Part shown: one piece after another, positions 12,303 through 22,336 of the stretch
Numbering within the stretch: position 1 is the stretch's first letter
Layout of the letters: every line of letters begins with the position of its first letter
Assembly: GCA_963795335.1 (NCBI GenBank)
Contig: CAWCHI010000004.1
Coordinates: 248,001-312,000 of the forward strand
Length of the DNA stretch: 64,000 nucleotides
Direction: 5' to 3'
Source of the DNA: Trebonia sp963795335
GTDB lineage: Bacteria; Actinomycetota; Actinomycetes; Streptosporangiales; Streptosporangiaceae
Notes under the pieces: model-generated
Told to the model about the DNA's origin: nothing
Database searches by the model: none
Seen by the model: the letters and a program-made list of their open reading frames with translations, nothing else
Position numbers and translations under genes: made by a program

Positions 12303-13887
12303 ATGGAATCGCCGCTGTCTCCGCTTGAGTTCGCCCGCCGTACCCGTCGCCTGCACGGCGCGCGCGAGGCCGTCGTCGACGGCGAGCTGAGGCTGACCTA
12401 CGAGCAGTTCTTCGACCGGTGCGACCGCTGGTCGGCCGCCCTGCAGGGGCTTGGCGTCCAGCAGGGGGACCGGGTGGCCACCATCGCGCCGAACACCCAT
12501 GCGCAGCTCGAGGCGTTCTACGCGGTGCCGCAGCTCGGCGCGGTGCTCGTGCCGATGAACTACCGGCTGACCCCGGACGACTTCGTCTACATGGTCAACC
12601 ACTCCGGCTCGACCGTGCTCTGCGTGCACAGCGACTACCTGGACGCGATCGACGGGGTGCGCGACCAGATGCCGGGCGTGCGGCACTTCGTCGCCTTCGA
12701 GGGCGCCGAGGGCGGGCGCGACGGCTGGCTCGACTACGAGGCGCTGGTCGCCGGGACCGAGCCGTCGTTCACCCGGCCGGAGATCGGCGAGCGCGACCTG
12801 CTGACGATCAACTACACCAGCGGCACCACGTCCCGGCCCAAGGGCGTGATGATCACCCACCGCAACGCCTGCGATGAACAGTCGTCGGCACCCTGCTGCA
12901 CCTGCACATGGGGGTCGGCGACCGGTACCTGTGGACGCTGCCGATGTTCCACGCCAACGGGTGGACGTTCACCTGGACGGTGACCGCGGCCGGCGGCACC
13001 CACGTCTGCCTGCGCAAGGTCGACCCGGCGCTGGTGTTCGAGCTCATCCGGGACGAGCACGTGGGCTGGCTGTGCGCCGCCCCGACGGTGCTGATCTCGC
13101 TGGCCAACGCGCCCGCCGCGGTCCGCGGCGAGGTGCCGGCCGGGGTGCACGTGGTCACCGCGGGCGCGCCGCCCGCCGCGGCCACGATCGAGCGGCTCGA
13201 GGGCGAGTTCGGCTGGGACGTCACCCACGTCTACGGGCTGACCGAGACCGCGCCGTTCATCACCGTCTGCGCCCCGCTGCCCGGAGCACGAGCGCCTGTC
13301 GCCGGCTGACCGCGCCATCGTCAAGGCCCGGCAGGGCGTCGAGCTGATCACCTCAGGCGAGCTGCGGGTGGTGGACGAGGACGGGCGCCGAGGTGCCCGC
13401 CGACGGCACGACCCTGGGCGAGATCACCGTCCGCGGCAACGTTGTCATGGACGGGTACTACAACGACCCCGAGGCGACCAAGAAGGCGATGGGCGACGGC
13501 TGGTTCCACACCGGCGACGCGGCCGTGGTCAACACCGACGGCTACGTCGAGATCCGCGACCGGATCAAGGACGTGATCATCAGCGGCGGCGAGAACATCT
13601 CCTCGGTCGAGGTCGAGGGCACGCTGCTGCGCCACCCGGCCGTCGGCGAGGCGGCCGTCGTCGGGCTGCCGAGCGAGCGCTGGGGCGAGACGCCGCACGC
13701 GTTCGTCGTGCTGCTGCCGGACAAGTCGGCCACCGAGGACGAGCTGATCGGGTTCGTCCGCGACCGGATGGCGCACTTCAAGGCGCCGCGCGGGGTCACC
13801 TTCGTGGACGAGCTGCCGAAGACCGCGACCGGCAAGATCCAGAAGTTCGTGCTGCGCGGCGGCGCGGCCGGCATCAGCCGGCAGTGA
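12303..13887 (+). pseudogene. AMP-forming acyl-CoA synthetase, frame broken at three places
   Basis: A fatty or aromatic acyl-CoA ligase (ANL superfamily), about 527 residues once the frame is restored. All signature motifs are there but split: the P-loop-like INYTSGTTSRPKG (first frame), VYGLTETAPF (second frame), GWFHTGDAAVVNTDGY, RIKDVIISGGENISS and the catalytic lysine in ELPKTATGKIQKF (last frame). Breaks: a net -1 offset at 12873-12881, one extra base at 13283 and one at 13389. Corrected joints (ACAPLP-EHERLSPADRA and DEDGR-EVPADGTT) match the family well. ATG 12303 is the first plausible start. The dense breaks argue for poor sequence quality or recent decay. Confidence 0.87.
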
Positions 13888-14052
13888 CCTTCCGGGGGGC
13901 CACCGGGAGATCACTGCCGGGGCGGCGATTTCAGTTCCGTTACGCGACCGGGGAGAGGCCGGCGCAGGGTTAGCTGGCTCGCACGCCAGCCGCTGGCTGG
14001 CGGCTGTCTGCCCGCCACGCGGCGTTCACGTGGGTTCCCTAGCGTCGCCGCC

Positions 14053-16086
14053 ATGAGCGAATCGTCTCAGGCTGAATCAGCCGGAAAACCCGGGTTCACC
14101 CGGCGCAGGTTCATCATCGGCAGCGCCGGCGTGAGCGCCGTCGCCGCCCTCGGCGGCACCGCCGTCCGCGCCCCGCGGGCGTTCGCCGCCACCGCCCCCA
14201 GCGGTCCCCCGACCACCACGCTCCCCCTGCCCACCACGACCGAGCCGGAGCAGTTGCTGCTGACCTGGGGTAACAAGCCTGCCTCGGAAGTCACGGTGTC
14301 CTGGTCGGCGCCCGGCACGGTGGCCCAGCCCGCCCCGGCGCTGCGCTTCTCGACCCAGCCGATCACCGAGTCCAACCCCGGCTGGCTGGTCAAGCTGCCC
14401 GACCCGCGGCCGCTCGACGTGACCCGGGCCTACGGCGAGGCCACCGCGATCAGCTTCACCGACGGGCTCAACGGGCAGACCACGTACTTCTACCATGTCC
14501 AGCTCAAGGGCCTGAAGGCCGGAACGCGCTACTACTACGAGGTCAGCGACGGGGCGCCCGCGCCCGTCGACGGCCGGCGCCTCGTTCGAGACCGCGCCGC
14601 TGGCCGGGCCAAGTTCCGCTTCTCCAGCTACGGCGACCTCGCCACACCGTCCTGGGACCTGAACGCGTCGGGCAACATCTGGCACGAGTCGTGCGACAAC
14701 TCGTGGTACGCGGTCACCGCGATCGAGAGCCCGGGCGACGGCAAGGGCGCGCCGCTGTTCCACCTCCTCAACGGCGACCTGTGCTACGCCAACCTGGACG
14801 TCGACAACGCCCCGGGCGTGTGGCGGGACTTCGGCATCAACGTGGCCCGCAGCTCGGCCAACCGGCCGTGGATGCCCGCCCTCGGCAACCACGAGTGCGA
14901 GTTCGGCACCGACGACATCCACGGCCACCCCGGCACCGCCGCAGGCGGGATCGCGCGCCCAGGGCGCGGCGGGCAACTACTGGAACGGCCCCTACGGCTT
15001 CGGCCACTACCTGAGCCGCTTCCTGCTGCCGGACAACGGCGTCAAGAACTGGGACGGCAACCGGCTGCGGGGCAACTTCTACGCGTTCCAGGTCGGCACC
15101 GTGAAGTTCATCTCGCTCGACGCCGACGACGTGATCTACCAGGACGGCGCGGCCAACTACGTGATCAACACGCCGAACACGGCGCCCGAGGTCACCACCA
15201 CCGGCGGCCAGCATCCCCAACGGGACCACGGCCTACAACCGCGAGTACACCGGCGGCCTCAGGCACGAGGCGAAGCCACCAACTCACTGGTCCCGGACTA
15301 CGGCAGCCGGCCAGCCCAACTTGCAGACCATCTGGCTGGAGCGGACGCTGGCCGAGGCCCGCCGGGACCACTCGGTCGACATGATCGTGGTGTTCATGCA
15401 CCAGTGCGCGATGTCCACCTCGGTCCCCGGCAACGGCTCCGACCTCGGCATCCGCCAGGCCTGGCTGCCGCTGTTCGACAAGTACGAGGTCGACCTGGTG
15501 CTGTCCGGCCACGAGCACGACTACGAGCGCACCTACCCGGTCCGCGGCTACGACAAGGGCGAGCTCGGCACCGTGGCCGTGCCCAACCCGGGCCAGACCA
15601 AGGGCGACACGGTCGATACCCGGCGCCCTTCGGTCGTCACCACCGAGCCGTACACCTACAACGGCACCGACGCCTGGAACACCGCGCGAGGGCACCGTCT
15701 ACCTGGTACTCGGCGGCGGCGGCACCAACGGGCCGACCAACACCTACGGCACCGACACGGCCGACGACAAGCCACAGGCCAAGGTCATCACCACCCGCAA
15801 CGCGGTGGTGGGGAGCGAGGCGGCCGGATTCGTCAAGGACGGCGCCGACTCGATCGAAGACGCCCCCTGGTCGGCCGCGATCAACCCGACCGACGCCTAC
15901 GGCTACTCCATCTTCGACGTCGACCCCGGCAACGGCCGCGGCGAGACGACCATCACCTTCCAGTACTTCGCGATCCCGGCGGTGACCAACGAGGCGGGCA
16001 GCGCGCACGACGGCACCACCACCCTGCCGACCACCCCGACCGAGAAGTTCGTCTTCGGCCGCAAGGTCGGCGGCCAGCAGGCCTGA
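14053..16086 (+). pseudogene. Tat-exported metallophosphoesterase (purple acid phosphatase-like), multiple frame breaks
   Basis: A secreted calcineurin-fold phosphatase of about 675 residues after correction. The N-terminus carries a twin-arginine signal (FTRRRFIIGSAGVSAVAALG, then AFAAT). An Ig-like domain precedes the catalytic domain, where GDLCY, GNHECEF and SGHEHDYERTYP supply metal ligands. Frame offsets lie near 14575 and 14605 (a compensating pair around ASFETAP), at 14941, 15209, 15273-15277, 15308 and 15687. The joined reading gives continuous family-like sequence such as NYWNGPYGFGHYLSRFLLPD. ATG 14053 has a TAGCGT box 7 nt upstream. Seven offsets in 1.1 kb, next to intact genes, are striking. 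Confidence 0.85.
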
Positions 16087-16103
16087 CTCCCGTTTTCCGC
16101 GAC

Positions 16104-16136
16104 CCGGGCGGCGGCCGGGCACCGGCCGCCGCCCGG
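16104..16136 (+). terminator. Strong hairpin terminator
   Basis: CCGGGCGGCGGCCGG, a loop of three bases, then the exact reverse complement, followed by TTTC. It lies 18 bp after the stop of the metallophosphoesterase gene. Confidence 0.75.
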
Positions 16137-16274
16137 TTTCCGCCCGGATCGCGCCTCCACCCCTGGGTGCAGCCGGAAATCAACTCCCTGGCTGATGCCG
16201 TTAACCCTTAGCGTTACGTACTGTAGGAAGTGCCGGATCGTTATAAAGGGCACACCAGGCGAGGGGACACGGCC

Positions 16275-16715
16275 ATGGACATGGACAGCAGGAGGTTCCC
16301 GCTCGGTGACATCCGGGTCTCGGACGCCGAGCGCGACCGGGCTATTGCCGAGCTGAGTGAGCACTTCCAGTCGGGCCGGCTCACGCAGGACGAGTTCGAG
16401 GAACGCTCCGGTCAGGCCCTGCAGGCCAGGACCGGGAGCGAGCTGACCCAGTTGTTCACTGACCTGCCGGGCCATACGGTCGCGGTTGCACCGCCGGTCA
16501 GCGACGAGACCTCACCGGAGCTGGCCTTCGGGCAGCCGCACCCCCCGGCCCGGATGCCGGTCGCACGGATCCTCATCCCGGCCATCATCGCCGTCATCGT
16601 GGTCGCCAACGTCGTTGGCAACACCGCCGGGCACAGTCATTCGTTCGGCTGGCTGGTGCCGGTGTTGATCCTCGGGATCATGTTCCTGCGGATGGTGGTC
16701 GGCCGGCGGCGCTGA
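16275..16715 (+). CDS. DUF1707 domain membrane protein
   Basis: A 146-residue protein with the actinobacterial DUF1707 module at the N-terminus (about 12-65: IRVSDAERDRAIAELSEHF ... GRLTQDEFEERSGQAL), a linker, and two hydrophobic helices at the C-terminus (ILIPAIIAVIVVANVVG and FGWLVPVLILGIMFLRM). Such proteins are thought to be small membrane-associated regulators or adaptors; no enzymatic function is implied. ATG 16275 is fixed by GAGGGG 8 nt upstream. The 3' end overlaps the end of convergent copA by 38 bp, so the two transcripts are antisense to one another there. Confidence 0.85.
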   Translation: MDMDSRRFPLGDIRVSDAERDRAIAELSEHFQSGRLTQDEFEERSGQALQARTGSELTQLFTDLPGHTVAVAPPVSDETSPELAFGQPHPPARMPVARILIPAIIAVIVVANVVGNTAGHSHSFGWLVPVLILGIMFLRMVVGRRR

Positions 16716-18926
16716 ACCGGCGCAGCCGCAGGCTGTTGGTCACCACGAAAACCGAGCTGAACGCCATCGCGGCGGCCGCGATCATCGGGTTGAGCAGGCC
16801 CGCCGCGGCCAGCGGGATCGCGGCCACGTTGTAGCAGAACGCCCACCCGAGGTTGGCCCTGATGGTGGCAAGGGTCTTGCGGGACAGCTCGATCGCGTCC
16901 GCCACCGCCCGCAGGTCCCCGCTGACCAGGGTCAGGTCGCCCGCCTCGATGGCGGCATCGGTGCCGGTGCCGAGGGCCAGGCCGAGGTCGGCCTGGGCGA
17001 GCGCGGCAGCGTCGTTGACCCCGTCGCCCGCCATCGCCACCGTGTGCCCCCGCTCCTGCAGGCCCTTGACCACGTCCACCTTCTCGCTCGGCAGCACCCC
17101 GGCGATGACCTCGTCGATGCCGACGGCGCGGGCGACCGCGTGCGCTGCCCGCTCGTTGTCCCCGGTCAGCAGGACCGGGCGGAGGCCCAGGGCCCGCAGC
17201 CGGACCACCGCCGCGGCCGAGGTCGGCTTGACCGTGTCGGCCATCGTCAGCACCCCGCCGACAGCGCCGTCCCAGGCGACGAAGACAGCGGTCTGGCCGT
17301 CCCGCGCCGCCGCGCGGGCGGCACGGTCCAGCGCGGGCGGGATATCCAGGCCCGCTTCCTCCGCCAGCCAGCTCGCGCGCCCGGCCAGCACCGGCCGCCC
17401 GTCGACGACGCCGCGGACGCCGAGGCCGGCCGCGGCCGCGAATTCCGTCACCGCCAGCCCGGGGCCGGACGGGGCTGGGCTGGACCGGGCTGAGCTGGAC
17501 CAGTCTGGCCTGGCCGGGGACGGGCTGGCCGGGGACGGGCCGAGCCGGGCCCGGGCGCCAGCGATGACGGCGGCCGCGACCGGGTGCTCGGAGGCCGACT
17601 CGACGGCGGCCGCCAGTCGCAGCAGCTCCCGCTCGTCGCGTCCGGGAGCGGCCGTCACCCCGGTCAGCGTCATCTGCCCGGTGGTCACCGTGCCGGTCTT
17701 GTCGAGCAGCACGGTGTCGACCCGGCGGGTCTGTTCCAGCACCTCCGGGCCCTTGATGAGGATGCCGAGCTGGGCCCCGCGGCCGGTGCCGACCAGCAGC
17801 GCGGTCGGGGTTGCGAGGCCCATCGCGCACGGGCAGGCGATGATCAGTACCGCCACGGCGGCGCTGAGGGCGGTCGCGGCGGGGGCGCCCGCGGCCAGCC
17901 AGCCGCCCATGGTGACCGCCGCCAGGACCAGGACGACGGGCACGAACACGGCCGAGACCCGGTCCGCCAGCCGCTGGGCGGGCGCCTTGCCCGCCTGCGC
18001 CTGGGCCACCAGACGGGCCATCTGGGCGAGCTGGGTATCGGCCCCGACCCGGGTGAGGCGCACGATCAGCCGCCCGCCGACGTTGACGCAGCCGCCCGCG
18101 ACGGCGTCGCCCGGCCCGGTCTCGGCCGGCACCGGCTCGCCGGTGAGCATGGAGGTGTCGACCGCCGAGTGCCCGGCCGTCACCACCCCGTCGGCGGCGA
18201 TCTTCTCCCCGGGCCGGACAACGATCTCGTCGCCGGCCGCGAGCGTTTCGGCGGCCACGCTGACCTCGGCCCCGTCCCGGAGCACGGTCGCCTGCTTGGC
18301 CCCCAGGTCGAGCAGCGCCCGCAGGGCCGCGCCGGCCCGCCGCCGGGCCCGTGCCTCCAGGTAGCGGCCGAGCAGGATGAGCGTGGTGACCCCGGTGGCG
18401 ACCTCGAAGTAGGTCGCGCCACCTCCCGCCCCGGCCAGCAGCCGGGACAGCGACCACAGGTAGGCGGCGGCCACCCCAATCGACACCAGAGTGTCCATCG
18501 TCGCAGTGGCGTGCCGGGCACTGGCCGCGGCGGCGCGGTGGAACGGCCACGCGCCCCACGTCGCGACCGGCGTCGCCAGCGCCAGCGATACCCAGGACCA
18601 GCCTGCGAAGCGGGCCGCGGGCACCATCGCAAGCACGGTCACGGGCACCGCCAGGGCGAGCGAGACGGCCAGCCGCGGCTGGCCTGGGACCGGGCCGCAG
18701 CAGGCTGCTCGCCCGGCGGAGCGGGCAGTGCGGCGGTGTAGCCGGTTCGCTCGACCACCTCGATCAGGTCGGTCACGCTCAGCACGTCGGGGAAGGACAC
18801 CCGTGCGGTCTCGGTGGCCAGGTTGACGGTAGCGGTGACGCCATCCAGCCGGTTGAGCTTGCGCTCCACCCGCGTGGCACAGGAAGCGCAGGTCATCCCG
18901 CCGATGACGAGGTCGGTGGTGCTCAT
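16678..18926 (-). pseudogene. copA: Copper-exporting P1B-type ATPase, frame broken once after the metal-binding domain
   Basis: Cu(I) efflux pump of about 748 residues. An N-terminal heavy-metal domain has GMTCASC; then come membrane helices, the actuator motif TGEPVPAE, the ion-binding CPC motif (LIIACPCAMGLATPTALL), phosphorylation site DKTGTVTTG, the SEHPVAAAV loop and the hinge MAGDGVNDAAALAQAD. The HMA domain and the rest are in different frames; a net -1 offset is needed around 18690-18720. The third of three clustered ATGs (18926) has AGGA 8 nt upstream. It is the last gene of csoR-copZ-copA on the minus strand, induced presumably by copper through CsoR. An insertion rich in Ser/Pro/Ala lies in the N-domain (about 17460-17560). 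Confidence 0.9.
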
Positions 18927-19010
18927 GTTCATCATCCTGAAGTGGTGCGGGGCTCCCCCGGCCCGCCACCGGCGGGCGGGCCGGGTCGTGCGGCAGGGGC
19001 CGGGCGCGGG

Positions 19011-19265
19011 TCAGACAACCCGCAGGCTCCGGCGGACAGCCGGGCCGGCGTCGGCCAGCCGGTAACCGCCCGCCTCGTCCAGGGCGGCCGCGACGGCCGG
19101 CCCTGCCAGGGGGGCGTCGCTTGTCACGGTCACAGCCGACGCGCCGCCGGGGACGAGCGCCACCGAGACCGCGCTGACGCCGGGGACGTCCCCGACCTCC
19201 TCGGTCACCGCGCGGACGCAGTGCTCGCAGGTCAGGCCGGTCACCTGGTAGGTCGTCGATGTCAT
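19011..19265 (-). CDS. copZ: Copper chaperone, HMA domain
   Basis: An 84-residue single heavy-metal-associated domain with the Cu(I)-binding loop GLTCEHC (Cys13 and Cys16). It would carry Cu(I) to the ATPase encoded 84 bp downstream. The beta-alpha-beta-beta-alpha-beta pattern is complete, and length matches CopZ chaperones. Same strand and spacing indicate one operon with csoR and copA. ATG 19265 is the only sensible start. Confidence 0.9.
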   Translation of the reverse strand: MTSTTYQVTGLTCEHCVRAVTEEVGDVPGVSAVSVALVPGGASAVTVTSDAPLAGPAVAAALDEAGGYRLADAGPAVRRSLRVV

Positions 19266-19306
19266 GGGGGACTCCAGTCTTCGTGGTCAGGCGCCTTCGG
19301 ACGGCG

Positions 19307-19588
19307 CTAGGACTTGACCAGCCGGGCGATCGCCTGGGCCGCCTCACGAACCTTCTCCGCCGCGAGGTCGCCGCCCTCGGCCGTCGCCTGGGCCACGCAG
19401 TGGCCGAGGTGATCCTCGAGCAGGCCGAGGGCGACCGACTGGAGCGCGCTGGTGACCGCCGACACCTGGGTCAGCACGTCGATGCAGTACTTGTCGTCCT
19501 CGACCATCTTCTGCAGGCCGCGGACCTGTCCCTCGATGCGGCGCAGCCGCGCCAGGTACTGGTCTTTGTCCGCCGTGTAGCCGTGCAT
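19307..19588 (-). CDS. csoR: Copper-sensing transcriptional repressor
   Basis: A 93-residue CsoR/RcnR-family repressor. It is all-helical and begins with the DNA-contacting RLRRIEGQVRGLQKMVE. The copper ligand set is complete: Cys35, His60 and Cys64 in the pattern YCIDVLTQ...DHLGHCV, matching Cys36-His61-Cys65 of the mycobacterial protein. Binding of Cu(I) releases the protein from its operator and allows expression of copZ and copA downstream. A fitting palindrome lies 36 bp upstream of the ATG. Confidence 0.95.
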   Translation of the reverse strand: MHGYTADKDQYLARLRRIEGQVRGLQKMVEDDKYCIDVLTQVSAVTSALQSVALGLLEDHLGHCVAQATAEGGDLAAEKVREAAQAIARLVKS

Positions 19589-19623
19589 CTCTCGCCTCCC
19601 GGGCCGTTCACCGCGACGATACC

Positions 19624-19640
19624 ATACCCCCGCAGGGTAT
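19624..19640. promoter_or_regulatory. CsoR operator
   Basis: ATACCC-CCGCA-GGGTAT, a 17-bp perfect palindrome with G/C-rich centre, of the known CsoR operator form (TACCCC...GGGGTA type). It is positioned 36 bp before the csoR start codon, where it can cover the promoter of csoR-copZ-copA and give autoregulation. Confidence 0.8.
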
Positions 19641-19777
19641 CTCGGGGAGAGGCTGGGAGTTGAGACGGGAGCAGGCAGCTAAGGCGCGGCGGCCTCGGCG
19701 ACGGGCGGGAAGGAGGTGACAGATGGTGCGGTCGTGGCCGCTCCCCAGAAGGCCAAATCGACTTAAACAGCGAATGA

Positions 19778-19831
19778 GGGAAAGAAATGTTGCCCTGACC
19801 CGTAAAAGTTTCCGGGTAATGAAAGTATCCG
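19778..19831. repeat. Dispersed 55-bp element, copy 2 (54 bp, less conserved)
   Basis: GGGAAAG, 23 nt, GTTTCCGGGTAAT, then GAAAGTATCCG. Same block order and spacing as the copies at 10708, 43605 and 61223, but one base shorter before the third block and with two changes in the first block. It stands in the 503-bp gap between csoR and the surface lipoprotein gene, next to a long G-rich tandem repeat. Confidence 0.55.
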
Positions 19832-19884
19832 TGATAACTGGGGCGCTGGGGGCTGATGTGGCACCAGAGAGGCGTCCTGGCGCT

Positions 19885-20090
19885 GCCGGGGGGCGGGAGG
19901 CGGGCGGGGTGGTGCGGGCGGGCGGTGCGGGCGGGCGGTGCGGGCGGGGGGCGCGGGCGGGCGGGGTGGTGCGGGGACGGCGGGGTGGCGCGGGGACGGC
20001 GGGGTGGCGCGGGGTGGCGCGGGCGGGCGGGGTGGCGCGGGCGGGCGGGGTGGCGCGGGCGGGGTGGTGGGATGGGGTCGGGCCGGGCGG
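19885..20090. repeat. G-rich intergenic tandem repeat
   Basis: About 200 bp of imperfect short tandem repeats built from GCGGGCGGGGTGGCGCGG-like units, extremely strand-biased (G on the plus strand). It ends two bases before the stop codon of the convergent-facing lipoprotein gene. No protein is supported; long open frames here are only low-complexity Gly/Arg/Ala. G-quadruplex formation is possible (inference). Confidence 0.7.
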
Positions 20091-20091
20091 G

Positions 20092-20679
20092 CTAACGGTC
20101 GGCCGGGGTGCGGTTCGGGGCGGCCGGCGGCCGGGCCGCGTACTTGCGGCGCAGCCGCCTGCGGTAGCCGAGGCTGCCCAGGCCGGCCAGCACCGCGGCC
20201 GCACCGACGCCGATCAGGGTGCCGTCCTGCAGGCCCGCGGTACCGCCACCGCCGGTTTGCGGGGCAGCCGGGTACGCGGTGACCGTTTTGGTCGGCTGGA
20301 CCGTCACCGTCGGGCGCACGGTCACGGTCGGGCGGATCGTCTCCGTGGGCCGGACGGTCTGGGCCGGCGTGGCCGTCACTGTCGGCTTGATCGTTACCGT
20401 CGGCTTCACCGTCACCGTCGGCCTGGCTGTCACCGTCGGCCTGGACGTCACCCTGGCCGAGGCCGCGGCGGAGCCGCTGGCGCCGGCGGACGGGGTGCGC
20501 GTGCCGCTCTGCCCGGCCTGGCTGCCGGTCTGCGGGGTCGGCGTGAAGACCGGCGACGGGGAGCCGGCGCTGGTACAGGCCGCCACCGTCACCGTCAGGA
20601 GCACCGCCCCAGCGGCCGAGCGGCCCGCCGTCAGCCACGCGCCGCGGGACCCGGCGGATGAGGCAAGGCGCAGCTTCAT
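20092..20679 (-). CDS. Cell-surface lipoprotein with PTVT repeats and sortase-type C-terminus
   Basis: A 195-residue exported protein. The signal peptide ends in a lipobox-like TVAAC; a Ser/Gly/Ala linker leads to about ten hexapeptide-like repeats of the type RPTVTV/KPTVTI (residues about 75-130), a rigid Pro/Thr stalk. The C-terminus resembles a cell-wall sorting signal: APQTG motif, hydrophobic helix GTLIGVGAAAVLAGLGSLGY and a basic tail RRRLRRK. A class F sortase gene starts 360 bp away, divergently, which supports the link. ATG 20679 has AGGAGGG four bases upstream. Having both a lipobox and a sorting signal is odd; one of them may be non-functional. Confidence 0.75.
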   Translation of the reverse strand: MKLRLASSAGSRGAWLTAGRSAAGAVLLTVTVAACTSAGSPSPVFTPTPQTGSQAGQSGTRTPSAGASGSAAASARVTSRPTVTARPTVTVKPTVTIKPTVTATPAQTVRPTETIRPTVTVRPTVTVQPTKTVTAYPAAPQTGGGGTAGLQDGTLIGVGAAAVLAGLGSLGYRRRLRRKYAARPPAAPNRTPADR

Positions 20680-20731
20680 GAACCCTCCTCGAATGCGTGT
20701 CCGATAATGCCCGCGTTTCCAATCAGGCACG

Positions 20732-20760
20732 CCCGGCGGATAGCGGGGGTATCCGCCGGG
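20732..20760. promoter_or_regulatory. Inverted repeat upstream of the surface lipoprotein gene
   Basis: CCCGGCGGATA, loop GCGGGGG, TATCCGCCGGG: perfect 11-bp arms, 53 bp upstream of the lipoprotein start on the minus strand. It may be an operator or a 5'-UTR hairpin. The remaining sequence between the lipoprotein and sortase genes (20680-21039) is less GC-rich than its surroundings and probably holds both promoters; I see no gene in it. Confidence 0.5.
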
Positions 20761-21039
20761 AAGATGACTCACCCTGCGCATAATGCATTACCCCGCCGCG
20801 GCGCATCAACCCGTCACGCGCCGCGATAAAAACACGATTGCCGCCGCCTGCGTTTTCCACCGGGCTGACCTGCGCATTTCCCGGGCGCAGGGCTAACGCA
20901 TAGACGGCCGCGTATAGCGCCGCAGGCTGGTCACGCCCGGGCAATGGCACGTTTCCCCTTTCGCGTTTAAGCTACCCGCGTAGGACGCCGCAGGATCACC
21001 CCCGCCTACCCGCCCCGCATCGCCGGCCTGCGGGTGGTC

Positions 21040-21717
21040 ATGTCCTGGCCGGAGAGCGAGTTCGCGCCCCCGCCGCCGCCGCGCGGGCGGATCCGGACCC
21101 GGCTGGCCGGGCTCACCGGGGCCGCGCTGGTCCTCGGCGGCACCGCCGCCATCGGCGTCGCGCTGCTCGCCCAGCGGCACGCGCCGGCCCCGGCGGCAGC
21201 GGCGGCCGGGACGACCGGGGCGGCCACCGTCAAGGGACCCGCGCTGCGGCCGTCGGCGCCGGTGGCGGTCACCATCCCGGCCATCGGAGTGCGGTCGGCG
21301 CTGCTGCGCCTGGGCCTCAACCAGGACGGCACGCTCCAGGTGCCCTCGCTCACCACCAGCGCGGACGAGGCCGCCTGGTACAAGAACTCGGTGACACCGG
21401 GCCAGGAAGGCACCGCCGTTATCGAGGGGCACGTCGATAGCTACCGCGGGCCGGCCGTCTTTTTCCGGCTCGGCGCGCTCGAGCCCGGCAATCTCATCGA
21501 CGTGAAGCGCGCCGACGGAATCACGGCCGTCTTCCGCGTCACCGGCGTCCGGGAATACGACAAGGATAAATTCCCGTCGCGAACCATCTTCGGCCCGGCC
21601 GATTACGCCGCGCTGCGGCTCATTACCTGCGGCGGCGACTTCGACCCGGCAACCGGGCATTACCTCAGCTCGGTGGTGGTCTTCGCGTCGCTGGCGTCCA
21701 CCCGGCCGCCCGGCTGA
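21040..21717 (+). CDS. Class F sortase
   Basis: A 225-residue membrane-anchored transpeptidase that would join sorting-signal proteins to the cell wall. One membrane helix near residues 18-40 (LAGLTGAALVLGGTAAIGVALL) is followed by an extracytoplasmic sortase domain with the catalytic His in VIEGHVDSY and catalytic Cys in LRLITCGGDFD. Class F is indicated by AWYKNSVTPGQEG and by the short length. ATG 21040 is preferred to GTG 21034. The gene is divergent from a candidate substrate with an APQTG-type C-terminus. Confidence 0.88.
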   Translation: MSWPESEFAPPPPPRGRIRTRLAGLTGAALVLGGTAAIGVALLAQRHAPAPAAAAAGTTGAATVKGPALRPSAPVAVTIPAIGVRSALLRLGLNQDGTLQVPSLTTSADEAAWYKNSVTPGQEGTAVIEGHVDSYRGPAVFFRLGALEPGNLIDVKRADGITAVFRVTGVREYDKDKFPSRTIFGPADYAALRLITCGGDFDPATGHYLSSVVVFASLASTRPPG

Positions 21718-21764
21718 CGGCGGGCACGGGCGCGCCCGCGGCCCGCACTCCCGGCGCCGGAGCC

Positions 21765-21801
21765 TTGGCACTTACATAAGCAAGTGATATAAGTATCTTA
21801 T
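21765..21801 (+). promoter_or_regulatory. Promoter and operator of the marR gene
   Basis: TTGGCA (21765-21770), 17 bp, TATAAG (21788-21793), then 6 nt to the ATG, so the transcript is likely leaderless. ATAAG (21776-21780) and CTTAT (21797-21801) form an inverted repeat over the -10 region, and a further ATAAG lies between them; a MarR dimer could bind here and repress its own operon. Confidence 0.65.
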
Positions 21802-22273
21802 GGAAAGCCTCACCGGAACGGCCCCCGACGTGTTCGCCGCCGCGCTCGCGGCGGACCTGGAGCGCATCATCGGGCTGTTCCGCTCGCTGAGCCCGGCCAG
21901 CGGCCTGTCGATGACGGCGGCGGCGACGCTGGCCGGCGTCGAGCGGTTCGGCCCGCAGCGGCTGACCCTGCTGGCCGTGCGCGAGGGCGTTACCCAGCCG
22001 GCCATGACCCAGCTCATCAGCCGGCTGGAGGACGCCGGACTGGTCCGCCGGGAACCGAGCGCGGAGGACGGCCGGGTGGTCCTGGTCGCGATCACCGACC
22101 AGGGCCGGACGGTCCTGGCCGAGCGCCGGGCCGCCCGGGGCGAGCGCCTGGCGGGCATCATCAGCCAGCTCAGCCCGGAACACCGGGCCGCGCTGGCGGC
22201 CGCCTTGCCCGCGCTCGACGCGCTCGCCAGCGTGCCGCGCGAAGACGACCCAGCGCGGCTGGCCGCCCGGTAA
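21800..22273 (+). CDS. MarR family transcriptional regulator
   Basis: A 157-residue winged-helix repressor. The DNA-binding region is clear: QRLTLLAVREGVTQPAMTQL (helix-turn-helix) and ISRLEDAGLVRREPSAEDGR (wing, with the conserved D-x-R). Dimerisation helices lie at both ends. It lies 63 bp upstream of an MFS efflux gene on the same strand, the common arrangement in which the MarR ligand is also the pump substrate. The start ATG follows the -10 box by 6 nt. Confidence 0.9.
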   Translation: MESLTGTAPDVFAAALAADLERIIGLFRSLSPASGLSMTAAATLAGVERFGPQRLTLLAVREGVTQPAMTQLISRLEDAGLVRREPSAEDGRVVLVAITDQGRTVLAERRAARGERLAGIISQLSPEHRAALAAALPALDALASVPREDDPARLAAR

Positions 22274-22336
22274 ACCGCCCGGCCGTCCGGGCACCGAACC
22301 GAACCGTACCGATTTGCACAGGGAGCACAACCCCCG

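Noticed and set aside
12873..15687. Programmed ribosomal frameshifting as reason for the offsets.
   Set aside because: No slippery heptamers, offsets occur in several unrelated genes and in both directions, and several lie within one gene.
20723..20950. 75-codon minus-strand frame upstream of the sortase substrate.
   Set aside because: No ribosome binding site, atypical codon use, and it overlaps a clear inverted repeat and promoter-like AT-rich sequence.
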